Position numbers and translations under genes: made by a program. From CAZTJA01 sp964613745 (lineage in GTDB: Bacteria > Desulfobacterota > Desulfomonilia > Desulfomonilales > Desulfomonilaceae), in contig CAZTJA010000005.1 of the NCBI GenBank assembly GCA_964613745.1, forward strand, positions 18,244-82,243: a stretch of 64,000 bases of DNA. The letters are read 5' to 3'. Every line of letters starts with the position of its first letter. Positions within the stretch are counted from its first letter, which is position 1. Positions 44,400 through 53,454 of this stretch are shown here, one piece after another. The notes under the pieces are model-generated. The model did no database searches. It had not been told where the DNA came from and saw only the letters and a list, made by a program, of their open reading frames with translations.

Positions 44400-45926
44400 C
44401 TAAATTTTAAAGATACCGGTGTCCAACAGGGCGCCAAACATATCTTCCGCCTTTGCAAATCCCTTGAATTCCTTGCTATATTCATCGAGCGTCTTATAGC
44501 CGACTTCCACAAATTTGTTTATGTTAATGAAAAAAGCATATTGAATTGTGGGTGTCATTTCACCTGCGGAATCACGATTCTTATCAATATGTACATTAAT
44601 AATGTCGATCTGCGGCAGATTGGCGGTGCCTACTTCTTTATCTTTTATGCTAAGACGCTCATGGAGATTTTTCGTTGCCACCCAGTCTTTAGACAAGACC
44701 ATAGCAACATCAAGATCATACTCGAGGTCACCGCCACCCACACAGTTGTGCATAGTGGGACGAGCAAAGAAAGTGGTTGAAAATTCGTCGTAAGCAGGCG
44801 GCTTTTCATCGAGTTTGCACCCATCCTTGTCCATGGCCGATATGGCAACAACCGGACACTCAAGTTCGAGACTTAGATCGGCCAATTGAGCCGAAGCTTC
44901 ATTCACCTGACCTCTGATGTCTTCGTATTGCTTTCCGAGTGGGATTTTCTGAAGATAATCGAAGAACACCGCCACATCACCGGATCGAAACTCATGCATT
45001 ATATTGTAAGCTTGAGCTTTGATCCGTTCAATTGTGTCCTGCCGACCAGCTTCGATTATGAATAAATTTTCACTGTATGAGATGGAGCGATCTATTACTT
45101 TACTGACCAGCGAATACCTTTGGCTCTCTTCGGGAGCAACATCGGTAAGAAGCTTAACTGGGTTGATATAACATTCACGGCCGAGCAACCTCGCCGCCAA
45201 AGTTCGTCGGGTCTGTTCCCAGGTGTAAAACAAAACCGGGAATTTGTTACGTTCGGCCAATCTTGATGCAAGGTCAAGAGCAAATGTCGTCTTACCCCTA
45301 CGAGGTGGACCCGCTACTCCGTAGTAAAAGCCCTTTCTGATTCCTGATATTACGGTTTCAAGCCTCTCAAAGGGTTGAATTGAAAACCCAAGTAGCTTCT
45401 TTTCCGCAGAAGCGGCTTGATTTGTGATCTGGCGAATCTCTTCAATGGTGTCTTTCACCGGAGTTATTCGCTTCTTAACTTTTGTTTTCTGCAACTCGAT
45501 TAGGCTCTGGATGATTCTGCCTGAAAAATCGGTGAAGTCCTGATCTTTGTACTGACCTTTTCTCATACAATATTGGGACATAATTTGGGCGAGCTTGTGC
45601 ATTCGGTCGCGTAAGCTTTGGTCCTTGAGAATTTCTACATACGCCATTAACCTGTCGGCGTTGGGAGTTTCTTCCGCCTGAAGGACTGCAAGAGCCTGGC
45701 CCACTTCAGGTGTGAACCACTCTTTCTTACGCATGGAATCTTCAATTGTTATGAAGTCGATAACTTGATTTGCATACTGTGACATATCTTTGACGGTTCT
45801 AAAGATAAGCCGATAATTAGTGTTCGAGAATACTTCTGAATTAAAGCCGTCCGTTATCACTCTATTTAGGAGAAAACGATCATTTAGGAGACCAGCAAGC
45901 ACTATGGCTTCGATTTCTTTGGACAT
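44400..45926 (-). CDS. Divergent DnaB-like replicative helicase
   Basis: A 508-residue RecA-fold hexameric helicase of the DnaB type. The helical N-domain (EAIVLAGLLNDRFLLNRVI..., about 1-110) and linker are present, and Walker A is GPPRRGKTT (206-214), where normal DnaB has GxPxMGKT. An atypical C-domain follows, with FFDYLQKIPLG and about 60 extra residues. It is probably a paralogue specialised for another loader or a phage/plasmid-derived helicase. It lies between a DUF6125-like protein and the ABC ATPase. The ATG at 45926 was preferred to a TTG three codons upstream. Confidence 0.82.
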   Translation of the reverse strand: MSKEIEAIVLAGLLNDRFLLNRVITDGFNSEVFSNTNYRLIFRTVKDMSQYANQVIDFITIEDSMRKKEWFTPEVGQALAVLQAEETPNADRLMAYVEILKDQSLRDRMHKLAQIMSQYCMRKGQYKDQDFTDFSGRIIQSLIELQKTKVKKRITPVKDTIEEIRQITNQAASAEKKLLGFSIQPFERLETVISGIRKGFYYGVAGPPRRGKTTFALDLASRLAERNKFPVLFYTWEQTRRTLAARLLGRECYINPVKLLTDVAPEESQRYSLVSKVIDRSISYSENLFIIEAGRQDTIERIKAQAYNIMHEFRSGDVAVFFDYLQKIPLGKQYEDIRGQVNEASAQLADLSLELECPVVAISAMDKDGCKLDEKPPAYDEFSTTFFARPTMHNCVGGGDLEYDLDVAMVLSKDWVATKNLHERLSIKDKEVGTANLPQIDIINVHIDKNRDSAGEMTPTIQYAFFININKFVEVGYKTLDEYSKEFKGFAKAEDMFGALLDTGIFKI

Positions 45927-45957
45927 TCGATGCAAAACCCCCAGTTAAACAGACAAA

Positions 45958-46467
45958 TTATTTTGCCGTCAGGGTGAAGCGCCATTGGCAGAATCGCTCC
46001 GGTGGATGTGGATCGAGAGGTGCATGGATGCATTCAACTTTGATTTCCGGATTGATCTCTTGCGCAAAAGCGACGAATTCTCTCTGGTGCATTTCCTTGC
46101 ATGCGTACTCGCTAAGTCCTCGAGCTAGTCTCGCCTTCTGTGTAGGACAATCAGGTACGGAAATGAGAACCTCATCTTCATTCCGCACAATTTCGTAGTT
46201 TACTATAAGATGCCATGGAAAGAGTTTTTGGGCTGCAACAAAGGCATCCAAATCCGTCCCTTTGATATCAAACCTTTTTTTGATTTCTCGCGCAGCCAAA
46301 CCGGAAACACGTTCCCATACTTTTTCATTGAAGAAATTTGCTTCGTCGGTTCCTTTCTCCTTTTCAATATTCAAGTACCAGAAAGCATCTACTACGCGGT
46401 AATGCCAAAGGAGAAAGTCCAAATAAGTTCGAGCGGTCTCATTTGAAAAATCATCAAAGGTACTCAT
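45958..46467 (-). CDS. DUF6125-like protein
   Basis: A 169-residue soluble protein. The start with LLWHYRVVDAFWYLNIEKEKG and later PTQKARLARGLSEYACKEMHQREF, CIHAPLDPHPPERFCQWRF fits the DUF6125 group that I associate with anaerobic Desulfobacterota and Firmicutes. Conserved Cys, His and Trp suggest a metal or thiol site, but no function is known. It is 31 bases upstream of the DnaB-like gene. Confidence 0.62.
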   Translation of the reverse strand: MSTFDDFSNETARTYLDFLLWHYRVVDAFWYLNIEKEKGTDEANFFNEKVWERVSGLAAREIKKRFDIKGTDLDAFVAAQKLFPWHLIVNYEIVRNEDEVLISVPDCPTQKARLARGLSEYACKEMHQREFVAFAQEINPEIKVECIHAPLDPHPPERFCQWRFTLTAK

Positions 46468-46581
46468 GAAAACTCCGATATGAAAACAGGAAATGCGAAC
46501 AGGTGGTTACAATTCAATTTCTATCAAAAATGAGAGGTCATTCAAAGTAAAACCTACAAAGAACAGAGCAGAGAATTGGAA

Positions 46582-46821
46582 TCAGAACTCGACCACGAAT
46601 CCCAAACCGAATTTAGAATCATATCCAAATCGAGAATTCGGATTTATCTTCACACCCCATCGAATTGAATTCTCAGGGTTAAGCATTTTTTCGAGATCGT
46701 AATTGCGTATTAATTTTCCGGATCTCGAATATACATTGAAAGTCGGCCAAAAACTTCCGTTTGCACCAAAGGAGCACATCGCAATTAGAAGAAGCATGCA
46801 TTTGAATAATGTCATTCTCAT
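46582..46821 (-). CDS. Small exported protein, possible outer-membrane fragment
   Basis: A 79-residue protein with a signal peptide (MRMTLFKCMLLLIAMCSFGANG) and a mature part with alternating polar/aromatic strands that ends WGVKINPNSRFGYDS...GFVVEF, i.e. with the terminal Phe of a beta-barrel signal. It may be a short outer-membrane protein or the remnant of a larger barrel. The ribosome site is weak. Confidence 0.45.
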   Translation of the reverse strand: MRMTLFKCMLLLIAMCSFGANGSFWPTFNVYSRSGKLIRNYDLEKMLNPENSIRWGVKINPNSRFGYDSKFGLGFVVEF

Positions 46822-46965
46822 CTATTCTCGACTTCAAATCCTATTCAATGGTTCTCGCTATTAGTTATGATGTAACTGCTTCAAGAGTGTTCCGGCACTG
46901 ATATTGTTATTAACACTCAGTTTTGTTATCTACTTGGACAAGACTAAGAGCTGAAAGGCATTCAG

Positions 46966-47328
46966 ATGACGTGGCGAAACTTGCTTTTTGTATTTGCGTT
47001 CATTTTGGCTGTATCGTGTTGGGAAGCTTATGCTCAGCAGCTTTATCGGATGCCCGATGTAAAAACCATGAAGCATCTTACGAGTAAAGCTTCCGACCAT
47101 GCCCAGGATATTCCCGGAAATGAGACCAGCATGGATTTCTACTCGGCACCGGACGGTACAATCTTCACCGTCTATTCGTTTCGAGGGCGCACGGTTGTGT
47201 TCAGTACTCATTCTAACAGCGACGTGCAAAACACATACAAAGTTTATATGGATATGATGGGCAACGGGATGTTTCAGGAGATTAACAGATCGGTTCAGTG
47301 GCAGCTGCCCCCATGGTCGAGGCAATAG
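46966..47328 (+). CDS. Small secreted protein of unknown function
   Basis: A 120-residue protein with a signal peptide (MTWRNLLFVFAFILAVSCWEAYA) and a mature part of about 97 residues, rich in aromatic and polar residues (FYSAPDGTIFTVYSFRGRTVVF). No Cys in the mature part. hypA starts one base after its stop (same direction), which suggests co-transcription. Unrecognised. Confidence 0.62.
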   Translation: MTWRNLLFVFAFILAVSCWEAYAQQLYRMPDVKTMKHLTSKASDHAQDIPGNETSMDFYSAPDGTIFTVYSFRGRTVVFSTHSNSDVQNTYKVYMDMMGNGMFQEINRSVQWQLPPWSRQ

Positions 47329-47329
47329 C

Positions 47330-47680
47330 ATGCACGAAATGGGAATTGTTCAGAGTATCATCGAAATCCTCGAACAGCAGGTTCAAATCCATAATGCCAA
47401 AAGAATAGTCAAGGTAAGTCTTGAATTCGGTGCACTAACAGCAGTGCTTCCTTCAGCAGTGACATTTGCGTTTGATGTTCTTTCAAAAGGCACCGTGGCT
47501 GAAGGTGCTATGCTGGACATCAAGATTATTCCGTTAAAATTAAAATGCAATGATTGTGGATTGGAAGTTGAAATTGAGAATTACGACCCATTTTGCTCCA
47601 ACTGCAAGTCTTCGCGAACCGAGATAATCCAGGGACGCGATGAAATGCGTATAGCATCCCTTGAAGTGGAAGACAATTAG
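47330..47680 (+). CDS. hypA: Hydrogenase nickel-insertion protein HypA
   Basis: A 116-residue HypA. The nickel-binding N-terminus MHE (His2, Glu3) and the zinc site CNDC...CSNC (about 72-93) are present; the family start MHELS is MHEMG here. It delivers Ni to [NiFe]-hydrogenase or similar enzymes. No hypB, C, D, E, F or hydrogenase gene lies in the window, so it is separated from its usual partners. Confidence 0.94.
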   Translation: MHEMGIVQSIIEILEQQVQIHNAKRIVKVSLEFGALTAVLPSAVTFAFDVLSKGTVAEGAMLDIKIIPLKLKCNDCGLEVEIENYDPFCSNCKSSRTEIIQGRDEMRIASLEVEDN

Positions 47681-47717
47681 CTGATAATTCATATTTTGTG
47701 GCACAGGGAGGATCCAA

Positions 47718-48254
47718 ATGAGGCTTTCAGGAAAAAAGGCGGCTATTCTGATCGAGGATATTTACAACGAATTTGAAGTATGGGTCCCCTACTACAGACT
47801 CAAAGAAGAAGGAATAGATGTTCTCCTCGTCGGTTCAGGTGTATCCGGAGTCTATCACGGCAAGTACGGCATACCTGCGGCGGCTGACAAAGCAGCCGGT
47901 GAGCTGAAGGCATCGGATCTGGATCTTCTCATAATACCCGGTGGCTACGCCCCGGATAAGATGCGACTGCACAGTGAAATGGTTTTCCTTGTCAAAGATT
48001 GTTTCCTGCAAGGAAAGATTGTCGCTTCAATCTGCCATGGAGGCTGGATGCTGAGCAGTGCCGGGGTGGCTAAGGGCAAAAGGCTAACCTCCTTTATAGG
48101 AATTAAGGACGACATGATTAACGCCGGCGCAATTTGGGAAGATTCTGAACTTGTCCGCGATGGAAATCTCATAACTTCGAGAAAACCTGAGGATTTGCCC
48201 GCTTTCTGTAAATCAATAATTGATGCAATGCTGGAAAAAGCAGAAACGAAATGA
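47718..48254 (+). CDS. DJ-1/PfpI-family protein
   Basis: A 178-residue member of the class I glutamine amidotransferase-like DJ-1/PfpI family. The nucleophile elbow is ASICHGGWML with Cys and His adjacent, and the conserved Glu lies near residue 16 in IYNEFEVW. These proteins act as deglycases or chaperone-proteases; substrate unknown. GGGAGGATCC lies before the ATG. It is between hypA and pyrC in the same direction. Confidence 0.9.
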   Translation: MRLSGKKAAILIEDIYNEFEVWVPYYRLKEEGIDVLLVGSGVSGVYHGKYGIPAAADKAAGELKASDLDLLIIPGGYAPDKMRLHSEMVFLVKDCFLQGKIVASICHGGWMLSSAGVAKGKRLTSFIGIKDDMINAGAIWEDSELVRDGNLITSRKPEDLPAFCKSIIDAMLEKAETK

Positions 48255-48298
48255 GGCATTCCCACTCGATCTTAATCTATAAGACTCGTTTGTGAAAG

Positions 48299-49600
48299 TT
48301 GGGTGAAGTTGTGGAGACTATTGCCTACAATGCAGTTTGTGACGACGGCATTCGGCCGATTCAGATTACGATCAACGAAGCCGAAGGAACAATAGAAAAA
48401 ATCGAAAAAGCTGAACAAACGCCCAACCCCAATTACATTTTGTTTCCCGGCTTTATAGATATTCACGTTCATGCTCGAGAATTTCCAAAACCCTCCGCAT
48501 CTTCATCAATGTTCGCAAAGTGGGAAGCTGCGTGCCGAAAGGAAACTTTCCAGACGGCTGGTTTAGCTGCAATCAATGGGGGTGTAGTCCTTCTCGGCGC
48601 AATGCCTAACGATGCTGTGCCTCCGGACAACGTTGATGCGTACGAACAAAAAAAACGTTTATCATGGAAATCAGCGTGTCCTGTCGTGATCTATGGAGCA
48701 ATCACCAAGAACTCCGAACCCTGGGCCGATATACCATACAAACTTTACCTAGATAAAAATTCATCATCCGTGAATTTTGCTACTTGGAGAGAAGCTCAAT
48801 CAGTTCTCGCTAGATACAAAAATTGTCGACTGTTTTTCCATGCTGAAGATCCGGAACTGTTGCAACTCGACGTTTCAAAATCGAGAAGCGTGTCTCGTCC
48901 TCCTCAGTCGGAGGTTCAGGCTGTTGAAAACATCATAGAGGCAACCGAGAAATTTGGTCTCAAGAGTCACATTTGTCATATTTCAACCAGATCCGCGCTT
49001 GAGAAAATAATAGAGCACAACAGGGGTTCGTCACGAAAAATTACAACCGAAGTTACTCCTCACCATCTCTTTTATTCGTTCCAAGCAGGCCAAATTTATT
49101 CACCTTTTATCGAAGCGATCGATCATCCCGAACTGTTGGAATGTAATCCGCCAATACGAACCGAAGAAAACAGGCAATTCTTATTGGATTGCCTCAAAGC
49201 CGGCTCAATAGATGTCCTGGCTTCCGATCATGCACCCCATACATTTGAAGACAAAAAAAATGGGGCACCCGGTATGCCTCATCTGGATACTCTGGGACTG
49301 TTTGCGGCCTTTCTCATTAATCGAACGGGGTTTACTCCTTCTGTAATCGCAAAAGTCATGAGCTCCAGACCAGCGGAGTTCTTTCTACCGGATCTGCCGG
49401 TTCCTTACGGCAAAATCCAGGTTGGGCACGCTGCATCGTTCACGATCCTGGATATTACTGCTCAATCCAAACTGACGGACAAGGGAATCGAAGGTCGAGG
49501 AGCGTTCAAGACAAAATGCGGATGGTCGCCTTTTGCAGGATTTACCTTTCCGGGCAATGTTTATGCCACGTATGTTCTAGGTAAGAAAATGGTCGGGTGA
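48299..49600 (+). CDS. pyrC: Dihydroorotase
   Basis: A 433-residue amidohydrolase that closes the pyrimidine ring. Zinc motif GFIDIHVHAREF (HxH, about 51-62), the likely carboxylated Lys in IYGAITKNSEP, HAEDPEL, TTEVTPHH and LASDHAPHTFEDK. It starts at TTG 48299 and GTG codons follow shortly. It is 140 bases upstream of pyrB in the same direction. The hydantoinase alternative is less likely given context. Confidence 0.93.
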   Translation: MGEVVETIAYNAVCDDGIRPIQITINEAEGTIEKIEKAEQTPNPNYILFPGFIDIHVHAREFPKPSASSSMFAKWEAACRKETFQTAGLAAINGGVVLLGAMPNDAVPPDNVDAYEQKKRLSWKSACPVVIYGAITKNSEPWADIPYKLYLDKNSSSVNFATWREAQSVLARYKNCRLFFHAEDPELLQLDVSKSRSVSRPPQSEVQAVENIIEATEKFGLKSHICHISTRSALEKIIEHNRGSSRKITTEVTPHHLFYSFQAGQIYSPFIEAIDHPELLECNPPIRTEENRQFLLDCLKAGSIDVLASDHAPHTFEDKKNGAPGMPHLDTLGLFAAFLINRTGFTPSVIAKVMSSRPAEFFLPDLPVPYGKIQVGHAASFTILDITAQSKLTDKGIEGRGAFKTKCGWSPFAGFTFPGNVYATYVLGKKMVG

Positions 49601-49740
49601 ATCGACCCACAACTCTGCAATGTTTTTATAGCGCAGCACATCAATTTGTGTTTAGATCACGCGCACTCAATCAATCCCGGAACAATATGTTTTCGATCGC
49701 CCCTAGGGGAGATCAATGTTGATAGAGAGGAAGGGTACGT

Positions 49741-50679
49741 ATGGAGTTTGAGGGTAGAGACGTCATTTCCATGAATGACTTAACGCGAGAGGAAATCGAT
49801 GTAATCCTCTCTCGAGTGGAAACAGTTCGAAGTCATCCCGACAAGAGTTCCCTCTGTAAAAATAAGTTTTGTGCGATGATGTTTTTCGAACCTTCAACTC
49901 GAACGCGAACATCCTTCGAAGTAGCCATGCGTAATCTTGGGGGAGCCGTTGGCGGCTTCTATGACTCGAACATCACATCAACTACCAAAGAAGAATCCCT
50001 CTGGGACACAGTCAAGATGCATGACGGGTATGGTTTTGATGTGATCGTCATACGACATCCCCTCAAAGGAGCAGCAAGACTAGCTGCTGAAGCTGCCGCC
50101 ATTCCCGTCATCAATGCCGGCGACGGACCAAACCAGCACCCTACCCAAACTCTGTTGGACCTATATTCGATCAAGGAAACTCAGGGCCGGTTAGACGGAA
50201 TTACCATTGCGATGGTAGGTGATTTGGCCAACGGAAGAACCGTTCATTCTCTTACTGAAGCGCTGCTCAAATACGAAAACTGTAATCTCATCTTCATTTC
50301 ACCTAGAGATCTTTCAATGCCCAGATTTTTAATCGACAAGTGTGAAAGGGCCAAACAAAAGGGACTGCGTTTTGTCGAAGCCAGCCGCATTGAAGATTTT
50401 ATTGCGGAAATCGACGTGCTCTACATGACACGTATTCAGATGGAAAGATTTGCGGATCGGGTAACCACAGCAGAAAAATTTAGAAGTATATACAGGCTGC
50501 ACGCGAACATGCTCAAAGACGCGAAGCCCCACATGAAAGTAATGCACCCTTTGCCCAGGGTAACGGAAATTGCTCCCGACGTTGACGGAACATCTCATGC
50601 GTATTATTTCAACCAGGCGAGAAACGGCCTTTTCGTACGGGAAACGCTGCTTGCCCTTATATTGGGAGCAATACAATGA
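49741..50679 (+). CDS. pyrB: Aspartate carbamoyltransferase catalytic chain
   Basis: A 312-residue ATCase catalytic subunit. Carbamoyl-phosphate loop FEPSTRTRTSFE (about 51-62), HPLKGAARL, and DGPNQHPTQTLLDLY are intact. It joins carbamoyl phosphate (CarB) with aspartate. Its stop overlaps the pyrI start (ATGA), so the 2:3 holoenzyme parts are made together. Confidence 0.98.
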   Translation: MEFEGRDVISMNDLTREEIDVILSRVETVRSHPDKSSLCKNKFCAMMFFEPSTRTRTSFEVAMRNLGGAVGGFYDSNITSTTKEESLWDTVKMHDGYGFDVIVIRHPLKGAARLAAEAAAIPVINAGDGPNQHPTQTLLDLYSIKETQGRLDGITIAMVGDLANGRTVHSLTEALLKYENCNLIFISPRDLSMPRFLIDKCERAKQKGLRFVEASRIEDFIAEIDVLYMTRIQMERFADRVTTAEKFRSIYRLHANMLKDAKPHMKVMHPLPRVTEIAPDVDGTSHAYYFNQARNGLFVRETLLALILGAIQ

Positions 50680-51161
50680 AGGATAGATCCGTAACTATAG
50701 CCAAGATCGAATCAGGGATCGTCATCGATCACATAACTGCCGGCAAAGCGAATCTTATTATGCAAGTTCTTGGTTTAAATGCTCTGGCGCGTGCAACCGG
50801 CGATATCATAGCAGTCGGAATTAATTTCGATTCACCGTCCATGGTGCGTAAAGACATTATCAAAGTTGAAAATCTCAGTTTGACCCGCGATATGCTTAAT
50901 GTTGTGGCCCTTATTGCTCCGGCGGCGACGATTACCCGTATTCAGAATGGACGCGTAACGGAGAAGCACAAAGTTGAAACACCGAAGGAAGTTGGGGACA
51001 TCGTGATATGTCCTGATCGTTTTTGCATAACCAATCACGAAGAAGTGCCGGGAAAATTCGGGATTTCGTCTCTAAATCCGGTAACTCTTAGATGCCATTA
51101 TTGTGAAACCGAGTTCTATGGCCCCTTGATCAAATATAAAGAAAGACTTTCTTTGCAATAG
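50676..51161 (+). CDS. pyrI: Aspartate carbamoyltransferase regulatory chain
   Basis: A 161-residue PyrI. The N-terminal allosteric domain begins IESGIVIDHITAGKAN; the C-terminal zinc domain shows CPDRFC and CHYC ligands. It confers CTP/ATP control on PyrB. The bidirectional terminator at 51188 follows 26 bases after the stop. PyrI is typical of Enterobacteria, archaea and some anaerobes; here it completes a plus-strand pyrC-pyrB-pyrI group. Confidence 0.97.
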   Translation: MKDRSVTIAKIESGIVIDHITAGKANLIMQVLGLNALARATGDIIAVGINFDSPSMVRKDIIKVENLSLTRDMLNVVALIAPAATITRIQNGRVTEKHKVETPKEVGDIVICPDRFCITNHEEVPGKFGISSLNPVTLRCHYCETEFYGPLIKYKERLSLQ

Positions 51162-51187
51162 ATACCGCTAAAACGTATTCCGAAAAT

Positions 51188-51213
51188 AAAAAGGCGCCTT
51201 TCGGCGCCTTTTT
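51188..51213. terminator. Bidirectional rho-independent terminator
   Basis: An 11-bp stem AAAAAGGCGCC (51188-51198) / GGCGCCTTTTT (51203-51213) with loop TTTC lies between the convergent pyrI and groEL stops. Confidence 0.93.
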
Positions 51214-51219
51214 ATTATC

Positions 51220-52848
51220 TTAGTACATGCCTCCCGGGGGCATACCGCCACCAGGCATCGGGGGCTCTTTCTCTTTCGGTTTTTCGGCGATCATAACTTC
51301 CGTGGTCAGCATCAGGCTTGCGACCGAAGCTGCATTCTGGAGAGCCAATCTCGTGACTTTCGCGGGATCGATGACACCGTTTTCAATAAGGTCTTCGTAC
51401 TCTTCCTTGTAAGCATTGAAGCCCCAAGCTCCTTGGGAATTCTTAACCTTATCCACAACTATGGAACCATCATGACCCGCATTTACGGCGATTTGTCGGA
51501 TAGGTTCTTCCAGTGCTCTCAAAACAATGCGCGCTCCCACTTTCTCGTCGCCGTCCAAATTGAGAGCCGCAATTGCGTCCGTGCACCTGAGGTAAGCTAC
51601 GCCGCCACCGGAAACGATACCTTCTTCAACTGCTGCACGGGTGGCATTCAGAGCGTCTTCAACTCGGGCTTTCTTCTCTTTCATTTCTGTTTCGGTAGCT
51701 GCGCCTACGTTAATTACTGCAACGCCGCCAACCAATTTGGCCAATCTCTCCTGCAGTTTCTCACGATCATAATCAGAAGTAGTTTCGTCAATCTGAGTCC
51801 TGATCTGTCGGACACGGCCTTCGATTTTCTCTTTTGCTCCGTAACCGTCAACGATTGTTGAATTGTCTTTGTCGATGCTAACTCTCTTGCATCGGCCCAA
51901 ATCGTTCAAGCTGACGTTTTCGAGCTTCAAACCGAGGTCTTCGGAAATAACCTGACCGCCGGTAAGAATCGCTATATCTTCGAGCATGGCCTTGCGGCGA
52001 TCACCGAATCCAGGTGCCTTTACCGCACATGCGTTCAATGTTCCTCTTAATTTGTTCACAACCAAAGTGGCAAGCGCTTCGCCTTCTACGTCTTCAGCAA
52101 CGATGAGCAGCGGTCTGCCCATTTTCGCAACTTGCTCAAGTAGCGGCAGCATGTCGCGCATATTCGAAATCTTTTTCTCGTTGATGAGAATGTAAGGCTC
52201 GTCCAGGCTTACTTCCATTCTTTCAGGATCGGTGACAAAGTAAGGAGAAAGGTATCCACGGTCAAACTGCATACCTTCAACTACGTCGAGGGATGTTTCC
52301 ATAGCCTTGGCTTCTTCAACCGTGATGACGCCCTCTTTGCCGACTTTTTCCATAGCCTCGGCAATAATGTTGCCGATGGTGGGGTCGTTGTTGGCTGAAA
52401 TTGTGCCGACCTGAGCTATTTCTTTTTTGTCCTTGGTAGGTTTCGAAAGAGTCTTAAGCTGTTTCACAACTGCGTCTACGGCTGCATCTATGCCCCTCTT
52501 GAGGTCCATAGGTGAAGCACCGGCGGCAACCATTTTGATACCTTCACGGTAGATCGCCTGAGCCAACACGGTTGCGGTGGTGGTTCCGTCACCGGCAACG
52601 TCGGAGGTCTTGGATGCGACTTCTTTCAGCATCTGAGCGCCGAGGTTCTCAAACTTGTCTTCGAGTTCGATTTCCTTTGCAACGGTCACACCGTCTTTGG
52701 TCACATTGGGAGCGCCCCAGCTTTTTTCGAGTATGGCATTGCGGCCCTTGGGACCTAGAGTAGATTTGACGGCATCAGCCATGATGTTGACGCCTTTGAG
52801 TATCTTGTCCCTAGCCTGTTGCTCGAACATGATCATTTTAGCAGCCAT
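51220..52848 (-). CDS. groEL: Chaperonin GroEL
   Basis: A 542-residue 60-kDa chaperonin. STLGPKGRN and VTKDGVTVAKEIELED at the N-terminus, AGDGTTTATVLA (ATP site), the apical domain and the flexible GGGMPPGGMY C-terminus are all in place. It forms the folding chamber with GroES, encoded 46 bases upstream. It is under the CIRCE element at 53245-53271. Confidence 0.99.
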   Translation of the reverse strand: MAAKMIMFEQQARDKILKGVNIMADAVKSTLGPKGRNAILEKSWGAPNVTKDGVTVAKEIELEDKFENLGAQMLKEVASKTSDVAGDGTTTATVLAQAIYREGIKMVAAGASPMDLKRGIDAAVDAVVKQLKTLSKPTKDKKEIAQVGTISANNDPTIGNIIAEAMEKVGKEGVITVEEAKAMETSLDVVEGMQFDRGYLSPYFVTDPERMEVSLDEPYILINEKKISNMRDMLPLLEQVAKMGRPLLIVAEDVEGEALATLVVNKLRGTLNACAVKAPGFGDRRKAMLEDIAILTGGQVISEDLGLKLENVSLNDLGRCKRVSIDKDNSTIVDGYGAKEKIEGRVRQIRTQIDETTSDYDREKLQERLAKLVGGVAVINVGAATETEMKEKKARVEDALNATRAAVEEGIVSGGGVAYLRCTDAIAALNLDGDEKVGARIVLRALEEPIRQIAVNAGHDGSIVVDKVKNSQGAWGFNAYKEEYEDLIENGVIDPAKVTRLALQNAASVASLMLTTEVMIAEKPKEKEPPMPGGGMPPGGMY

Positions 52849-52894
52849 TTATATGCTCCTCTCTGAAATGTAAGCTAAATTTTAAGTGGTTTTC

Positions 52895-53182
52895 TTATTC
52901 GACTATTCCGAGGACGTCGTCTTCTTTCATGATCAGGTACTCGTTGCCGTCAATTTTGATTTCGGAACCCGAGTATTTGCCGAAAAGGATGGTGTCTCCG
53001 ACTTTCACCTGAAGTTCGATCAATTTTCCGTCTTCGGTTCGTTTGCCTTGGCCTACAGCGATGATTTTTCCTTGTTGGGGTTTCTCCTTGGCGGTATCGG
53101 GCAGAAATAGTCCGCCTGCGGTTTTTTCCTCCGACTCAACCCTTTCAACAAGGATTCGGTCATACAGAGGCTTAAAGTTCAT
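52895..53182 (-). CDS. groES: Co-chaperonin GroES
   Basis: A 95-residue GroES. MNFKPLYDRILVERVESEE, the mobile loop EKTAGGLFLPDTAKEKPQ and the roof region ILFGKYSGSEIKIDGNEYLIM match the family. GGAGGT lies before ATG 53182; a longer frame upstream has no site. It is the first gene of the heat-shock operon groES-groEL. Confidence 0.99.
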   Translation of the reverse strand: MNFKPLYDRILVERVESEEKTAGGLFLPDTAKEKPQQGKIIAVGQGKRTEDGKLIELQVKVGDTILFGKYSGSEIKIDGNEYLIMKEDDVLGIVE

Positions 53183-53244
53183 GTTTGTACCTCCAGATTG
53201 GGTTTTGTTAATTGAGTATTGATTAAGTTGAGCGCGCAACTTTG

Positions 53245-53271
53245 TTAGCACTCACTATATGTGAGTGCCAA
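53245..53271. promoter_or_regulatory. CIRCE operator (HrcA site) of groESL
   Basis: TTAGCACTC (53245-53253), nine-base spacer, GAGTGCCAA (53263-53271). One base differs from the CIRCE consensus in the right arm (C for T). It sits 62 bases upstream of groES. A minus-strand TTGACA at 53290-53285 lies on the far side, with no good -10 at standard spacing. HrcA itself is not in the window. Confidence 0.92.
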
Positions 53272-53454
53272 TAATCGGGTCGTTTGTCAAGTCCCCAACG
53301 TTCCGCTCATTACAAATTCACAAATCCTCAATCAATTTTCGATCCTAAATCCATCCTTGACCTGAAGTGTTCGTCTGAATTTTAAAGTAAAATGTCTATT
53401 CAGAATTGATGGCTCCAACATGCTCGAACTTATTCACGAGAGGCAATACTGCGG

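Noticed and set aside
53262..53290. Promoter for groES using TTGACA at 53290
   Set aside because: No acceptable -10 at 16-18 bases; noted in the CIRCE entry but not called separately.
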